NCBI GenBank assembly: GCA_003427395.1
Contig: BFEA01000296.1
Span: 1,811,963-1,840,070 of the forward strand
Direction of reading: 5' to 3'
Length of the DNA: 28,108 nt
From: Chara braunii
Taxonomy: Eukaryota; Streptophyta; Charophyceae; Charales; Characeae
Below the pieces are notes generated by a model, which was given only the letters and a program-made list of their open reading frames with translations, was not told the origin of the DNA and did not search any database. Each line of letters begins with the position of its first letter. Positions within the stretch are counted from its first letter, which is position 1. This document shows, in pieces, positions 1 through 10,685 of the stretch. Both the position numbers and the translations under genes were made by a program.

Positions 1-126
1 CAATGGATGGCATCAAAGTCCCAGTATAAAGAGGATTGTTGTTCAGTGCTGGGATGTGACCACGTTCAGTCCATCCCGCACTTATTCGTGAGCTGCGCCG
101 TCATGGCGGACTTCTGGAGATGGTGA
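1..126 (+). pseudogene. LINE reverse transcriptase, C-terminal zinc-binding (zf-RVT-like) fragment
   Basis: Frame 1 reads open from the window edge to a TGA at 124-126. It ends with a cysteine pair, then SIPHLFVSCAVMADFW. The C...C...H-L-F-x-x-C...FW pattern is typical of the zinc-binding domain found after the reverse transcriptase in plant LINEs (the zf-RVT family), where it probably helps bind the element RNA. Only about 41 codons are visible, so whether the full ORF is intact cannot be judged. An antisense frame over the same bases (66-344) is a shadow. Confidence 0.6.
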
Positions 127-593
127 GGCGTCAGCGATGAATGAGTCTTCACCATGGAGCGTAAGAGAGGAGGATGATTAAACCCTAACGACTGCCAAAA
201 GGGAGGATGCGGGAGCCGTGGAATCACAGGCTGGCTGACGGGATGGGTAGGGTTTGAGCTGCCAAGGGTATGGGGCAAATGACACTCAAAGGAAGGACGA
301 CAACAACGGCCGGCCTTGCCACCACTCGAGACACAGATAAACACACAAGGTAGTAGCCAGTGTTGTCACGTATATTTGAGGCGGCCCAACATTGGGCTGA
401 AGAGTCAATGATCTACCGAACTCTGTGAGAACTCAGGATACATAACCACATGTAAAAGGGGACACTGGGACCGCTTCCCGGCAGGTGTGGCTCCCCACCA
501 ATAGATGGAGCCGTCCCGGTGAGCTTGCCGTGTCTGCTCCTACCAGCACCTCACGCTCCTGCGAGGGATGTTTTCCCAAAAAACAAAAAAACA
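1..593 (+). mobile_element. 3' end of a LINE-type non-LTR retrotransposon
   Basis: The reverse-transcriptase tail (1-126) is followed by about 330 bases without a plausible gene, then by a segment (about 457-505) that resembles the 3' end of the insertion at 2515-5286. That segment leads to TTTTCCC and an A-rich run near 576-593. This order (end of ORF2, 3' UTR, A-rich tail) is that of a LINE 3' end; the rest lies outside the window. The exact 3' boundary is approximate because I cannot identify the target-site duplication. Confidence 0.6.
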
Positions 594-826
594 GAGGAGG
601 ACGATGCTATGAGTTTACTGGGGACATTGGTGGTGGTGGACACAGGGTATAAGCAGAAACTTTACGCGGCAGAGGTGCTATAGGGAATCTGAAAAATCTG
701 CAATGAACATATCCGCCAAGGGAAGGGGGAGGTGTCATGCAGGGGATCAGAAGCAGGGCGATGGAGAATCTGCCGGTGGCTCTGATAGGAGATCTTCAAC
801 GGCACAGACGGAAGTCGGGGAATAAC
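594..826. other. unassigned intergenic sequence
   Basis: Purine-rich single-copy-looking sequence between the LINE tail and the presumed Harbinger end. I see no open frame with recognisable protein, no RNA gene and no clear repeat. Confidence 0.5.
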
Positions 827-962
827 TTAGGGGCTCGTTAGACACTCCTCGGGGTGTCCTCGGGGCCCGAGGAGTTTTCCTTTAGGTCACCCGAGGATTT
901 TCCTGCCTTCGTTGCACTCGTCCTCGGGACAATCTCCCGAGGACGCTCCGAGGACGGGCCGC
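827..962 (+). repeat. probable left end of a PIF/Harbinger-like transposon with clustered CCTCGG/CCGAGG motifs
   Basis: TTA at 827-829 (the usual 3 bp target of PIF/Harbinger elements is TTA/TAA) is followed by GGGGCTCGTTAGACAC, which resembles plant Harbinger ends. Immediately inside, CCTCGG or its complement CCGAGG occurs seven times: 847, 858, 867, 891, 922, 937 and 948. Dense subterminal motifs in both orientations are typical transposase-binding sites. I did not find the matching inverted end on the right side, so the call rests on position upstream of the transposase remnant. Confidence 0.45.
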
Positions 963-1033
963 TGGGATGTTCCTAATAAAATACGCAGCTGCGGGGCGGG
1001 GCTGTGGACGGTGGTCCATGATCTGATACCTGG

Positions 1034-2514
1034 GTGGTCGGGCGTGGTCTGCCCCCAAGCGGCAGGATAATTCAAATTTCGGCGCCGGGGTCGAAAAAAA
1101 AGGAAACGCGCGCGGGGGCCTCCGTTTCGAAATTTGAATTTCGAAAGAGGCTGGCGCAGCGCAGGAGTATCGGGTGGGGGCTGCGGCGGGCGGTGGACGA
1201 CGTCATCCAGGAAGCACATCCTTGGACAGCGTGGTTGCAGGGTCGGCGCGTGGACAACCGTTCAGCCATCAGCATTAAGATGGGAACAGTGAAGAAGACG
1301 TCATCACGGCTGTTGTCCTCACTGCGTGCTGATAAGCAGATAGCGTCCTGTGAGCTCTCACGGCATCCTTCGTCGCACCATCCTCGTGGTCGTCACGCGT
1401 CGCGTTTCCGTCGTGTGTTAGCGTGTCGCCGAAGTCTGTTGCCCCGGGTGAAGGTGATGTCTTCTGCACCTTGTTTGGTGATGGGGAATGTCAGCGAAGA
1501 CGAGCGTTTGAAGCTGTTGACGGCAAAAAGCACAGCGGTTGCCGTGGCCGTTGGCGTTGCGCTGCTGCACTGCCAGATGGAAAGCACTGCGGGAAGAATG
1601 AACGCGCAGCTTCGCGCACGGAGGAGGAAGGCGACACGGTCGTTGGCGGTGGAAGGGCTGGACACTGCTGCCATCTGCGACGCCGTCTTCCAGGTGTGTT
1701 GCGCCATGGGCTCTGGCGTTCTGCCTAGAGCCACGCCCAGGTGGTGGATGAAAAGGAGGACGTGGGGGACGTGGGAGGATCTGCGCCCTGCCGACGATGC
1801 CACGAAAGACTACTTCCGCTAGAAGCTACGTATGTCGCCACGTGTCTTCCGTGAGATTGCGGAAAGTCTGTCGCCTTCTCTGCAGCGCCGTGTGACTTTC
1901 TACAGGGAACCGTTGCAGCCAGACCACATCGTCACATACGATTGTACAGATCGGCGTCCGGGAAGACGTACGAGAGCAGCACATGCAGCTTCGGCATTGG
2001 TAGACCTTCGGGTTTGGTGGCGGTGCGGGACGTCACTGCGACGTTGCTGACAGTATACCGGGAGAAGGTATCGTGGCTGACAAGGGTGCGGAAGGCAGTT
2101 GTTCTGCGTGCTTTCACTGACAAGGGGTTCCCCAACTACCACTATCGACTGCACACATATCTACATTGACAAGCCAGCGAGCGCACGTGGTGAAGACTAC
2201 ATCGACAGGAAACGATGTTTCTCAATCATCGCGCAGGTCGTCGTCGATCTCGACTTACGTGTGCTGGACGTTTTCGTTGATATTCGGGAAGCTGTCACGA
2301 CGTCAGGGTCATTCACCTGTCCAGTCTATGGGCACGTGCGGAGGCCGGGGAGCTGTTCACGGGGCCGCCCATGATGCTCCCCTTCCAAGTGCAGACGAGT
2401 GGCTATCTGCTAGGGGGGCAGTGGAGAGGGCTTTCGGGAGGCTGAAGGGCATGTGGAGGTTGCTCCTGTAGTCGCATAAGACGAATATGGAGACGTTGCC
2501 ACATCAGTTTGTCG
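1034..2514 (+). pseudogene. PIF/Harbinger-like (HARBI1/DDE_Tnp_4) transposase, N-terminal and catalytic part, broken
   Basis: The family is a DDE nuclease that cuts and rejoins element ends. The reading runs from 1034, passes an in-frame TAG at 1820-1822 (TKDYFR, stop, then KLRMSPRVFREI), and then changes frame several times: SGKTYESSTCSFGIGR (from 1942), IDCTHIYIDKPA (from about 2144), SCHDVRVIHLSSLW (about 2290) and ARGAVERAFGRLKGMWRLLL (about 2410-2471). The catalytic acids are still visible in separate frames: D of IDCTHIYID (about 2147), D of CHDVRV (2299-2301) and E of VERAFGRLK (about 2424). A segment between the second D and the E appears deleted. The frame then reaches HQFV, where a retroposed sequence splits it; the C-terminus resumes at 5287. 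It cannot encode a working transposase. Confidence 0.75.
2506..2514 (+). repeat. left copy of target-site duplication (AGTTTGTCG)
   Basis: AGTTTGTCG here recurs at 5286-5294 directly after the poly(A) run. The first A of the right copy cannot be told from the tail, so the duplication is 8 or 9 bp. Removing one copy and the intervening sequence restores transposase wording across the join (HQFV followed by AVCILHN). Confidence 0.85.
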
Positions 2515-2520
2515 TGGGGG

Positions 2521-2552
2521 GGGGCGCAGCGCGGCCGGGAGCGCTGCGCCCC
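2521..2552 (+). repeat. perfect 12 bp hairpin at the 5' end of the insertion
   Basis: GGGGCGCAGCGC (2521-2532) and its exact complement GCGCTGCGCCCC (2541-2552) flank an 8-base loop, six bases inside the insertion's left boundary. As RNA it would form a very stable 5'-terminal stem-loop. Confidence 0.7.
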
Positions 2553-3828
2553 GCTCGTGCGATCAAGCCAAGCGGCACCGGGCGGCAACCGAGGGGGAGC
2601 GGCGCGAAGTCATGCGGCGCTAGGAAGCGGCAAGCGGTAGCGCGACGCGGTGACGGGAGAGAGGGTTTGGGGTGGTGTGAGGTGGAGTGAGGGATGGACG
2701 GTGATGGGGGTGGTGTATCGCACATACAGGGTGGGTTGCTTGGTTTGTCAGCATCATCAGCGTTAAAAGCGAAGGAGAGAATGATGGATCGAGAGGACTG
2801 TGGATTGGACAGGTAAGTGTATGGACGATGGTTTTTCTCCATGGATCTTCTTATTGGGTGGTGGTTGTTGGGGATTTGCTTGGTGCCGCGATCTGCCTGC
2901 GTCACAGGCTGGCGGGGTCGAGATCGGGGAGGGGCAGTTGTTCTATGTGATTGGTGAGCGGCTCCGATGAAGTCTCCCTGTGCTACGCGTTAGATGCCTC
3001 GTGCCCCCCGTTTTGATGGGCAAGGACGCCGAGGGGTGCGAGGGCGATGGTTCCCACGAGGTAGGGGTGACGTCACATGCGAGTGAAGGGGGAGAGGAGG
3101 GGAGAGGAGGAGAGGATTCATGGAGGTGCCTGTTCTTCGGTTGTTTAACATGCCATACTCACCTTCGGCCTTTCTCGAGATTGATCCTTTAATCCTATCA
3201 TTCTAATAAGTTTCATAATCCCTAAAAAAGAAATCTCTGATGATTTTTTATGATGGTGGTTTTTCTGATATAAAGGGTCGATTGAAAGTTTTCTCTGCCG
3301 TAGTTTTTCTGATAGTAGATCTTGAGTGGTGGTTCTGTATATCCACTGATTGTCCCAGTTTGCGCAATAGATTGTCGTTTCAGATGTCTAGTACTTTCCG
3401 ATTTGCTATCTTCGGTTTAGTGTCTTCTTTATGTTCTTAATTGTTTGTCGGTTTACTGATTTCTTTTAGTAATTTCTGATTTACTGTCTAAGCGATTTCT
3501 TGAACCTGGGTTCGGGAAATCAGAGTCGAAAGTCCGTGAGGACATCAAAATCAACTTCCTAATATTTGAAATTTCATAATAAATCAGAAGCCTCTTTGAC
3601 AGATTTCTTAAATTGGATACTACAATCTCAGGAGCCTCTTCTTCTTTTGATTTCTAATTGTACGTTCGAGCGATTTCCGGTATTCCTAATTCCTTCTCTT
3701 GATCTCGTTTACATCTCCTTTTGATTCCTGTTTTACGGTTTGAGCGATCTCCCTTATTTTCAATCTTTTCTCTTAATCTTGTTTTTAACAGAAGGCAGGT
3801 TTTCAGGTTTGTCCTCAGGGGACCATCT

Positions 3829-5036
3829 CAAATGGAGAGGGTTGGGATGGAGGCTGGGGGAACTACTACTCTGCGAGGACTAGCTTTTGGTGGGAACTGC
3901 TCGTTCTTGAGGGAGTGGTGGTTCGCTAGGGGGTTGCCCTGAGCTGGGGGCAATAAGGGGAACGGGTCGGCCCTTGACGGAGGCAGCTCATGGACAAGAG
4001 GGAAGGTTTTTTTCGGATTTGAGGTTAGGGCAAATTTGGTTCTCTGCACGATGGAGAGGTGCTGCCCTCTCTTTTCCTCTCTTCATCGTGGGGTGAAGGG
4101 GTTACTGCGTTAGGGTTTCCTCGGGGGGCTTTTCCAACAGGGAGAAGGTTGGAAGAGGGGTTGGGGGACCGCCGTTCTGCAGGGACAGGCTTTTGGCGGG
4201 AACTGCTTTGTTTCTTAGAGAACGGTGGTCTGTTAGGTGCTTGTCCTGAGTTGGGGTCATTGAGGAGAAGGGGACTCCTCTCGACGGGGGCAGCTCAAGG
4301 ACAGGAGGGCGAGGGATTTTGGTAAGAACAAGGGCAACGCTAACTCTCTCCATAGCGGAGAGGTACTGTCTACTCTTTCCCCTCGGTGTTGTGGAGAGAA
4401 CAGGAGGGTAGTTCCAAAAAAAAAAAAAAATCATCTACCCCTTTCAGATGTTGTCAGTGGCATCTTGATTGGTTCTGAATTTTCAGTTTGGATAGTTTTC
4501 ATTGTTTCAGCTTCTGTGTAAAAATTTGGATAGATTTCATTTCTCAATTGGAGTAGAGGATTTTAATTTTTCGATCGGTTTTGGGAGGTGGTATTTCAGG
4601 TTTGTCCGTCCCATATGGAGAGGGTTGGGATGGAGGTTGGGGAAACCACTACTCTGCGGGGACTGGCTTTTGGTGGGAACTGCTCGTCCTTGAGGGAGTG
4701 GTGGTTGATTAGGGGGCTTGTCCGGAGCTGGGGTCAATAAGGGGAATGGGTCGCCCCTTGACGGGGGCAATTCATGGACAAGAGGGAAGGGTAGTTTCAA
4801 AGTTTTTCTTCTACTCCTGTTAGATGTCGTCAGAAGTACTTTGTTCCCATGTAGAGAGGTTTGGGATGGAGGTTGGGGGAACCACTATTCTGCCGGGACT
4901 GGCTTTTGGTGGGAAGTTGGGAACTGCTCGTTCTTGAGGGAGTGGTGGTTCGTTGAGGGGCTTGTCCTGAGCTGGGGTCAATAAGGGGAATGGGTCGCCC
5001 CTTGACGGGGGCAGTTCATGGACAAGAGGGAAGTTT
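3829..5036 (+). repeat. four diverged copies of a ~185 bp unit inside the insertion
   Basis: Copies at about 3829-4014, 4135-4318, 4612-4794 and 4849-5035 share, in order, GGTTGGGATGGAGG, ACTGGCTTTTGGTGGGAACT, GAGGGAGTGGTGG and TTCATGGACAAGAGGGAAG-like blocks. Start-to-start spacing is irregular (about 306, 477 and 237 bases) because the linkers differ. Copies 1, 3 and 4 are closest; copy 2 is most diverged. All are direct repeats. The open frames over them are by-products of the repeats. Confidence 0.75.
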
Positions 5037-5194
5037 TTGTGATTAGAAGGTAGGGTAAATCTGTTTCTCTGCATGATGGTCCATGTTTTGCTAAATGTTC
5101 TAGTGCTTTATCATAGTTCTCAGTTTGTTCTCAGCCTGCCAGGTAAGGGCCCTGGTATCCTGAATCATCTTTCGAATCATTTGTATATTCCTAT

Positions 5195-5286
5195 ATGGGA
5201 CGCTGGGCCCGGTTCCCAGCACGTGTTGCTCCCCACGAAAAGATTGGAGCTCTTTTTCCCAAAAAAAAAAAAAAAAAAAAAAAAAA
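5195..5286 (+). repeat. 3'-end module shared with the LINE remnant, plus poly(A)
   Basis: GGGACGCTGGGCCCGGTTCC and the following CAGCACGTGTTGCTCCCCAC match, with about a quarter of positions changed, the block at 457-496, including the CTCCCCAC and TTGGAGC-type tail. Both copies then end in TTTTTCCC or TTTTCCC followed by A-rich sequence. This is the expected signature of a 3' end recognised by one reverse transcriptase. Confidence 0.6.
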
Positions 5287-5479
5287 GTTTGTCGCCGTGT
5301 GCATTTTGCACAACATTCTCATCGATGCCGGCATCCCCTTCGACCACAATTTGCTTTGGACGGCGTCGCATGGATCTGCGGATCCAATGCCCCCTAGGGT
5401 GCCCGTGTGCATGGACTGTTCAACGGGGGATGTGTTGATTCTAAGGGATGCGCTGGCGGAGCAGATGAGTGCCCGTTGA
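5287..5479 (+). pseudogene. PIF/Harbinger-like transposase, C-terminal piece
   Basis: The frame reads FVAVCILHNILIDAGIPF and continues to a TGA at 5477-5479 (RDALAEQMSAR). The CILHN motif follows the catalytic-E helix in HARBI1-type transposases, so this is the missing end of the gene at 1034-2514. The first codons overlap the right copy of the target-site duplication, showing that the intervening 2.77 kb arrived after the transposase. This piece alone has no start and no function. Confidence 0.75.
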
Positions 5480-7318
5480 TGATGGTCGGTGGAAGATGTC
5501 CACGTCACGCCCGCAGCACATGTGGAGGACTCGAGTTTTGAGAGCAGGAGAGCGGGCATTGGAGAGGATTCTCGTTCCAAGTGTTTTGGGGGGGGGGGTC
5601 GCTGTGTTGTCACGTAGAGTCTTGGATGGAGTTTGTGGTTCTCCCTATAGTACTTATGAATTTGCAGATGATGAGTCGGTAGTTCTTCGTGCGTTGCTTA
5701 TCGATGTAGAGGTCAGTGGTGGTAAAACAGAAGTCCCTGCAAATCGGCTGAGAGTGTCGACACGTCGCAGTCGATCTTCGGGTGTAGTTGTCTGCTACTG
5801 TTCTTGCAAGAGGGTCGATAGTGTTTCGTATACGCATGCATGCATTGGGGTTTCATTTCCCCCACGGGTCCTTTTTTTTTAATTGGGCTTCAAGCCCGCT
5901 TGTCGTGTGCTCACAGTACCCTTGGAATGGAATTCGTTATGTTGTTCCCGACACTGGATTGTCATCTTCTTCGCGTGTACGTGTGTGTGATCGATGCGCA
6001 TGTGTTTGGCTTTGTTCCGACGGTGTGCATGCAATCAGTCTGTAAACTCATTCTTATTCAATCATCACAAGCATCTCTTCTGCCTTCCTATACAACGTTT
6101 CACTCCATGCTATGAACTCACACCATCGCATACAAAAACTACGACAATGAAGGCATGCACGATGAACATGCTGTTTTCCACAACAATGGCATGAAAGGTC
6201 GTCTTTCAATACAAGAAATGGACATGTCTTCTGAGGCAATGGAGTGTCTTCCTCTTCTCGTCGACGTGGCGTGGAGTGTGGGGGACAGTTTGTATGTGAT
6301 TGGTGTGCCTATGTTTCGTTTTCTTCTGACGTCGTGTATGCAACCATTCTGACGACTTGTTGTTAATCAATCACGAACCCCCATTCCACATTCCACCATT
6401 CGTATGCAAATCTTTCAGTCACTGCATGGAACGCATAACAGCCCCCAAAAGAACAACGAAAACGAAGTCCTGGGCGATGAAAAAACGTTGTTCTATGCCC
6501 GTAACACAAAAAGTTCGTCTATGACTATGCGAATGGCAAAACGACACACCAGGGATGCATCACAACCGCGTCATAACACACCAACGATGTTACATACAAA
6601 GGTAATCCTTGGTACACCAGCGATCATGTCGTATGTTGCTTAAACAATTAAAATTCAACAACAAGAACAGGAAGGCATGCACCAGAACCGGCTTCGCACG
6701 TCGCCATCGAACGCCACCCATCAACTGCACACACGGAGAGGTTGACCAGACGTGGTTGTCATCGGCACCACCCACTATCTTTCCCGTCTGCAACCCCGCT
6801 AACCAGCTGCCACAACCCTCCCCCCCCCCCTCCTCCTGCACCACTCCAAAATCATCGCCTCGTCGGGCAATAAACCACGACGCAGTACAGAAGGAGGACA
6901 CGAAAAACACAACCATCGTCAGGGAGACGACGATCCACAAGTTAGCTTCATCAGCGCGCCCCACACAATCTCGCACCCCCCGGCCATCGAGGCGAGGATC
7001 CACAACCTTTCCTCCCTATGACATCGCCACCACGATTACGATCCACAAGCTACCTGCCCCCAATGCGCTCTAGGCTCCCGCTGAGGGGAGACGATGATCC
7101 ATGAGCCACCTTCGCAAGCTACCCCCTAACCCCCAACCCACCTCCCCTTAACGTAGGCCTCCCCACCCGAACATATGTGATTCCTAAGGGAGCGGCCCAT
7201 CACCGACCAACCACTCCCCACGCACAGATGGTCGTCTGTGTCGAGACTACCTACAAGCCCGCCGCCATGATTTCCCCCCATCCTTCCGTTGTCGTCCTCT
7301 CACCACGTATCCTCCGAA
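5480..7318. other. non-coding interval between the two convergent Harbinger-type genes
   Basis: I see no supportable gene. There is some local duplication: GTGTGCATGCAATCAG near 6023 resembles GTGTATGCAACCATTC near 6335, each followed by a similar ATCAATCA-rich stretch. The long frames on both strands at 6590-7073 have no family signature and are probably chance. Confidence 0.5.
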
Positions 7319-8443
7319 TCAATCTTTGTCCGCACCTTCACCTGCCTTCGCCGCGTCTTCTTCTTCGTCTTCCGCGGATCCAGTCCCCAACCAGTCCAGG
7401 CGTCTCGCGTGCGTAGGCGACGGTAAAGTGGCATCATGTTGGAAGGAGATGCCGCATGATGCCCAGTCGGGGATGTACCGAGGAGGGTCCAAAGTCATGG
7501 CGGGCTTTCCCATTTGCTCAATGACGACGGTGGCTGCTTGAATGATGTGACGGTGTGCGTCGAACGATCGATGCATTGACGCAACAAGTGTGGGTTTGGT
7601 GATGAGTTGGACGAACAAGGAGGCGTCGAAGTAGGCATGAAGATCATCCCCGGTCATTCGCATAAGCCACATCGCAGCTGCGAGCAGAAGCCTCATGCAA
7701 TCGGCAATGTTCTTTAGCCTGTCATACGAGATTCGCCCTCCGTCCATAGACTCAGCCAAACTAACCGCGCTTGTGAAAGCTCCGACCAGTCGATGCACAT
7801 TGGCCTCTTGATAGGATGCTAGCTCGTCATCCTCGTGCATGTCCTCTATGTTGGCGCCGACGAACCACAAGGGGAGTTTCATGTCCAAGTCGGGCGTGGT
7901 GTGGGTAATAGCAGGGCTTACGCACGTCCGCCAGTCCTCTCCACACCACATGGCGCGAGCGATGTCCGTGGCGACGTGCTTCAATATGTAATCGTACGCC
8001 GCGTGGTAGCCACTTGCCCGGCTGGCGGACTTGAAGATCCACCCATGGATAACGCGCAAGGCGATGCTCTGCACTCTCGTCGCCCTCCTTTTTGCCGCCT
8101 TCAGCTCGGATTTGTCTTCCACTTTACGTTGGGGGATGGTGTTGTGCGGGAGGACAATGCTCTATCGTATGTTTGGCGCTTGTCCCCCCCTGACGATGGT
8201 GACAAGGTACAACCACACCTCCTGCATCAACTGAAAGAGCCCGTGTCCCTCCGTCTCGTTCCAGAATTGGAGGTCGTCCACCCACAGCCTCGTTGCTGCC
8301 TCGATGCCCTCTTTCACATACCCTCATCGTTGCCTGTTCACCAGAGGATCGTCGTCGTCACCATCCCCACGGCCTTCCCCAACCCTAGTGCTTCCACCCG
8401 CCCTAGAAGACGCCGCCACCGCACTGCCACCTTGCGCGTCCAT
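7319..8443 (-). pseudogene. decayed companion protein of the Harbinger-like element (C-terminal part)
   Basis: One minus-strand frame runs from an ATG at 8443 to a TGA at 7319-7321, about 374 codons. It is interrupted only by a TGA at 8324-8326 (codon 40) and a TAG at 8162-8164 (codon 94). The uninterrupted last 267 codons include RATRVQSIALRVIHGWIF, MKLPLWFVGANIED and HIIQAATVVIEQMGK, and end in an acidic tail. The text between the stops, such as LWVDDLQFWNETEGHGLFQL, continues the same protein, so these are disabling mutations. PIF/Harbinger elements usually pair the transposase with a Myb/SANT-like DNA-binding protein, and the convergent placement fits that. I see no Myb helix here, so the assignment is by context and recalled resemblance to charophyte sequences. 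Confidence 0.55.
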
Positions 8444-8489
8444 CGTAAGGGTGCGTCGTGATGCCTGCCCGCTCCGTGTACCGCCGCAT

Positions 8490-9028
8490 TCAATTTCCCC
8501 CCCCCGTCCTTAACAGGCTGCTGACATGGCGTCGCTGGTGTTGAAGGCCCCCGAACAAACTGCTGCCCTCCGGGGGCGTCGTCTCATGTGTCCTCGTTAC
8601 AACCCCCATCGTGTGCACCGCCTGGTTGCCTGCCATGGCGCACACCTCCCTCGGCGCAGCAGCGGCGACGACGTCGATGATCACATCCTCCCTCGCGCGC
8701 GGCCCCCCACCTCGAGGTTGTTGAGCACCCTGCGCTGCTGCTGCATGATTGATCTTCAAAGCAGCCTGGGTGCGCAATGACCCTTTTCGAGCGGCGCCAT
8801 CCTCTGCCTCCTCTTCGAGGTTGTCATCTTCTTTCGTGCTCTCGCCGTCGCTACCAACTCGTCCCTCATGCTTTTTCCGGTACTCGAAGGTCCGACCGAG
8901 ACAACTTTAAGCTTCTTCAGAGCATGCCTTCCCTTCTTCTCAACAACAGGCGCTTCCTTCAGAAGACCGTTGTCAGGCGCAGCGGTCCCACACCCAGACC
9001 TAAAGCATTTTTCAGTGTCGGACCTCAT
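8490..9028 (-). pseudogene. N-terminal part of the companion protein, frameshifted
   Basis: Two further minus-strand frames sit directly upstream of the piece at 7319-8443: 9028-8756 (basic, lysine-rich, KKGRHALKKLKVVSVGPSS) and 8777-8490 (GGPRAREDVIIDVVAAAAPR). They are in three different frames relative to the downstream part, so at least two frameshifts are needed. One may lie in the C-run at 8498-8506. The lysine/arginine-rich character would suit a nucleic-acid-binding N-terminal region. I do not recognise a defined domain. Confidence 0.4.
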
Positions 9029-10685
9029 GGTCGCATCACGCAGGATTTTTAGAAGCGTTTCAATTAAAGACCAACTCCAACCTTGCGACAGGACAGAGAT
9101 CCCGCGAGGTACAACTCACCTCCACCTGCGGGAGTTGTCGCCATCCCTTAGGTGGGTGTATCCCAACCGAGATACTAATTCACGTGCCAAGACTTTTACT
9201 TGCAATCGCAGAGGTAAGTCAGTCGAGGGCGTTTGCTCAATCGTCGTAGCATAGGCATACGTGCGGTTGAACGCCTAAGACTCACCCATATACGTGTCGG
9301 GCATCGGGGCATTGATCTCCCAGACCGACTTACAATTCAGTTCGACTCGATCGACGAACGTTCGTGCATTCTACACTTTGAATATAAATAGTTTCAATAG
9401 GTATGATATATAACATATCCCTCTTTCCGTACCACGATCCCCTCAAATGCTTGATTTATCATAGAGTCGCGCATAAGGCATATAGCTATCCTACCTAGTG
9501 ATTAAGCAAATTCATCATATCTCTTACAAAAACCCTCTGTCATATTACACATATATAGGAAATGACATAAAACTGAGTAATTAGGCAATGAGATCTCCTT
9601 TACATTTTTACACAAACAGAGATAACATCAGCGTGAACAAGTTTTAACTTTAAAAAAAAAAAAAAAAAAAAAACATAGGTTTTTGTCCTTTCAAACAGGC
9701 ATTATAAATAAAAGTAGGTCCATGGCCTTTCAAAGACAATAACATGAATGAGGCTCTTGGTCTTGCCAATTATCTTAATCTATATAACATCAAGAAGGAG
9801 TGGAGTCGAAAAGTCCAAACCAAGTGTACAAAGGTTAGGTGTCGATGAAATGTCTGAGTAGAGGCTCAGGTAAGCATAAGGTCGACAATGCGGGTTGCGT
9901 GAATAGCACGTGGTTGGTCGTTTTACTGACCTGCAAACAAAATCAAATGCATTACACAACTCTAATAGAGTCAACCATTCATTCACTTACACCCACATTA
10001 CACTTACACTTCGAACCTTTCAGCCGGACATCCCCTTTTCGACTTAGTCATTCAACCTTTTCTGACTTCAATCATTCAAGGACTTTTTTTACCAAACACG
10101 GACTCTTTAGACAATGACCCAAAAATCAGAAATGTCTTTCAGTGCAAAGGTCGATGCAAAATGTGGGTGTCGTGGGTGAGCGAGGGTTGAGTTGGCGAAC
10201 CAGCCTGTTACCATAAGGCAATAACATGTAGTCTTGTATAGACTCTAATGAGTTCTCTTGAAAGCAAAAGTGACTTGCAATCAAACACAGGTTAACACGG
10301 TTTCAACACCTCTTTGCCATCGACATGACCCTATCTGAAGTTCAATATAGTGAACTTCATTTTAGTCAAGAATAATACTACATCGACATAACTCATTTTA
10401 GGCAGCCTCTCTAATCTTCTTATCGGATCAACTTCTAGAGATAGTCGTCTAAAGGAAGAAAGGTATAGAGCTAACATCGCCAAAATTTTCCCCTTCAGAT
10501 ATACACAGACAAAATATCTCCAATCTCATACGGAGTAAAATCATAAGATTTCACATCAATCACTAGGTTCAGGTAGCAGGACAGGTCACACGTGGCCACA
10601 TTCCTTCTACCTTCACCTCAGCAGAATCAGACAATGAACCATATCAGTGAGTTAATCTTTTGCGGCGTTTTCATAAAGTTGTCAG
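9029..10685. other. AT-rich non-coding interval
   Basis: No credible gene on either strand. It contains an A-run at 9652-9673, which could be the tail of an old plus-strand retroposon though I cannot find its duplication. It also has a perfect 8 bp stem hairpin at 10337-10358 (GAAGTTCA, loop ATATAG, TGAACTTC) and a 5 bp stem at 10230-10244. Base composition changes clearly from the GC-richer DNA on either side. Confidence 0.5.

Larger units (their letters stand above)
2515..5286 (+). mobile_element. poly(A)-ended retroposed insertion, non-coding, LINE-related 3' end
   Basis: The insertion is 2.77 kb, bounded by a direct repeat (AGTTTGTCG), with a G-run and GC-rich start and an uninterrupted A-run (about 5261-5286) at its right end. 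These are the hallmarks of target-primed reverse transcription. The last segment before the tail (about 5195-5258) resembles 457-515 in the LINE remnant at the window start, so it was probably mobilised by that LINE's enzyme. Inside I find no credible protein: the 2515-2700 part is GC-rich, 3200-3830 is T-rich, and 3829-5036 holds four diverged copies of a 185 bp unit. It could be a non-autonomous (SINE-like but long) element or a retro-copied long non-coding transcript. Confidence 0.75.

Noticed and set aside
3237-3243. A second hammerhead core (CTGATGA)
   Set aside because: No stem II and no GAAA partner follow within a usable distance.
5665-5690. GATGATGAGTCGG resembling part of a hammerhead
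   Set aside because: The core reads CAGATGATGAG, not CUGANGA, and no GAAAC closes the structure.
6590-7073. Opposing frames of 137 and 154 codons
   Set aside because: They cover each other, lack motifs and lie in the spacer between two convergent transposon genes.
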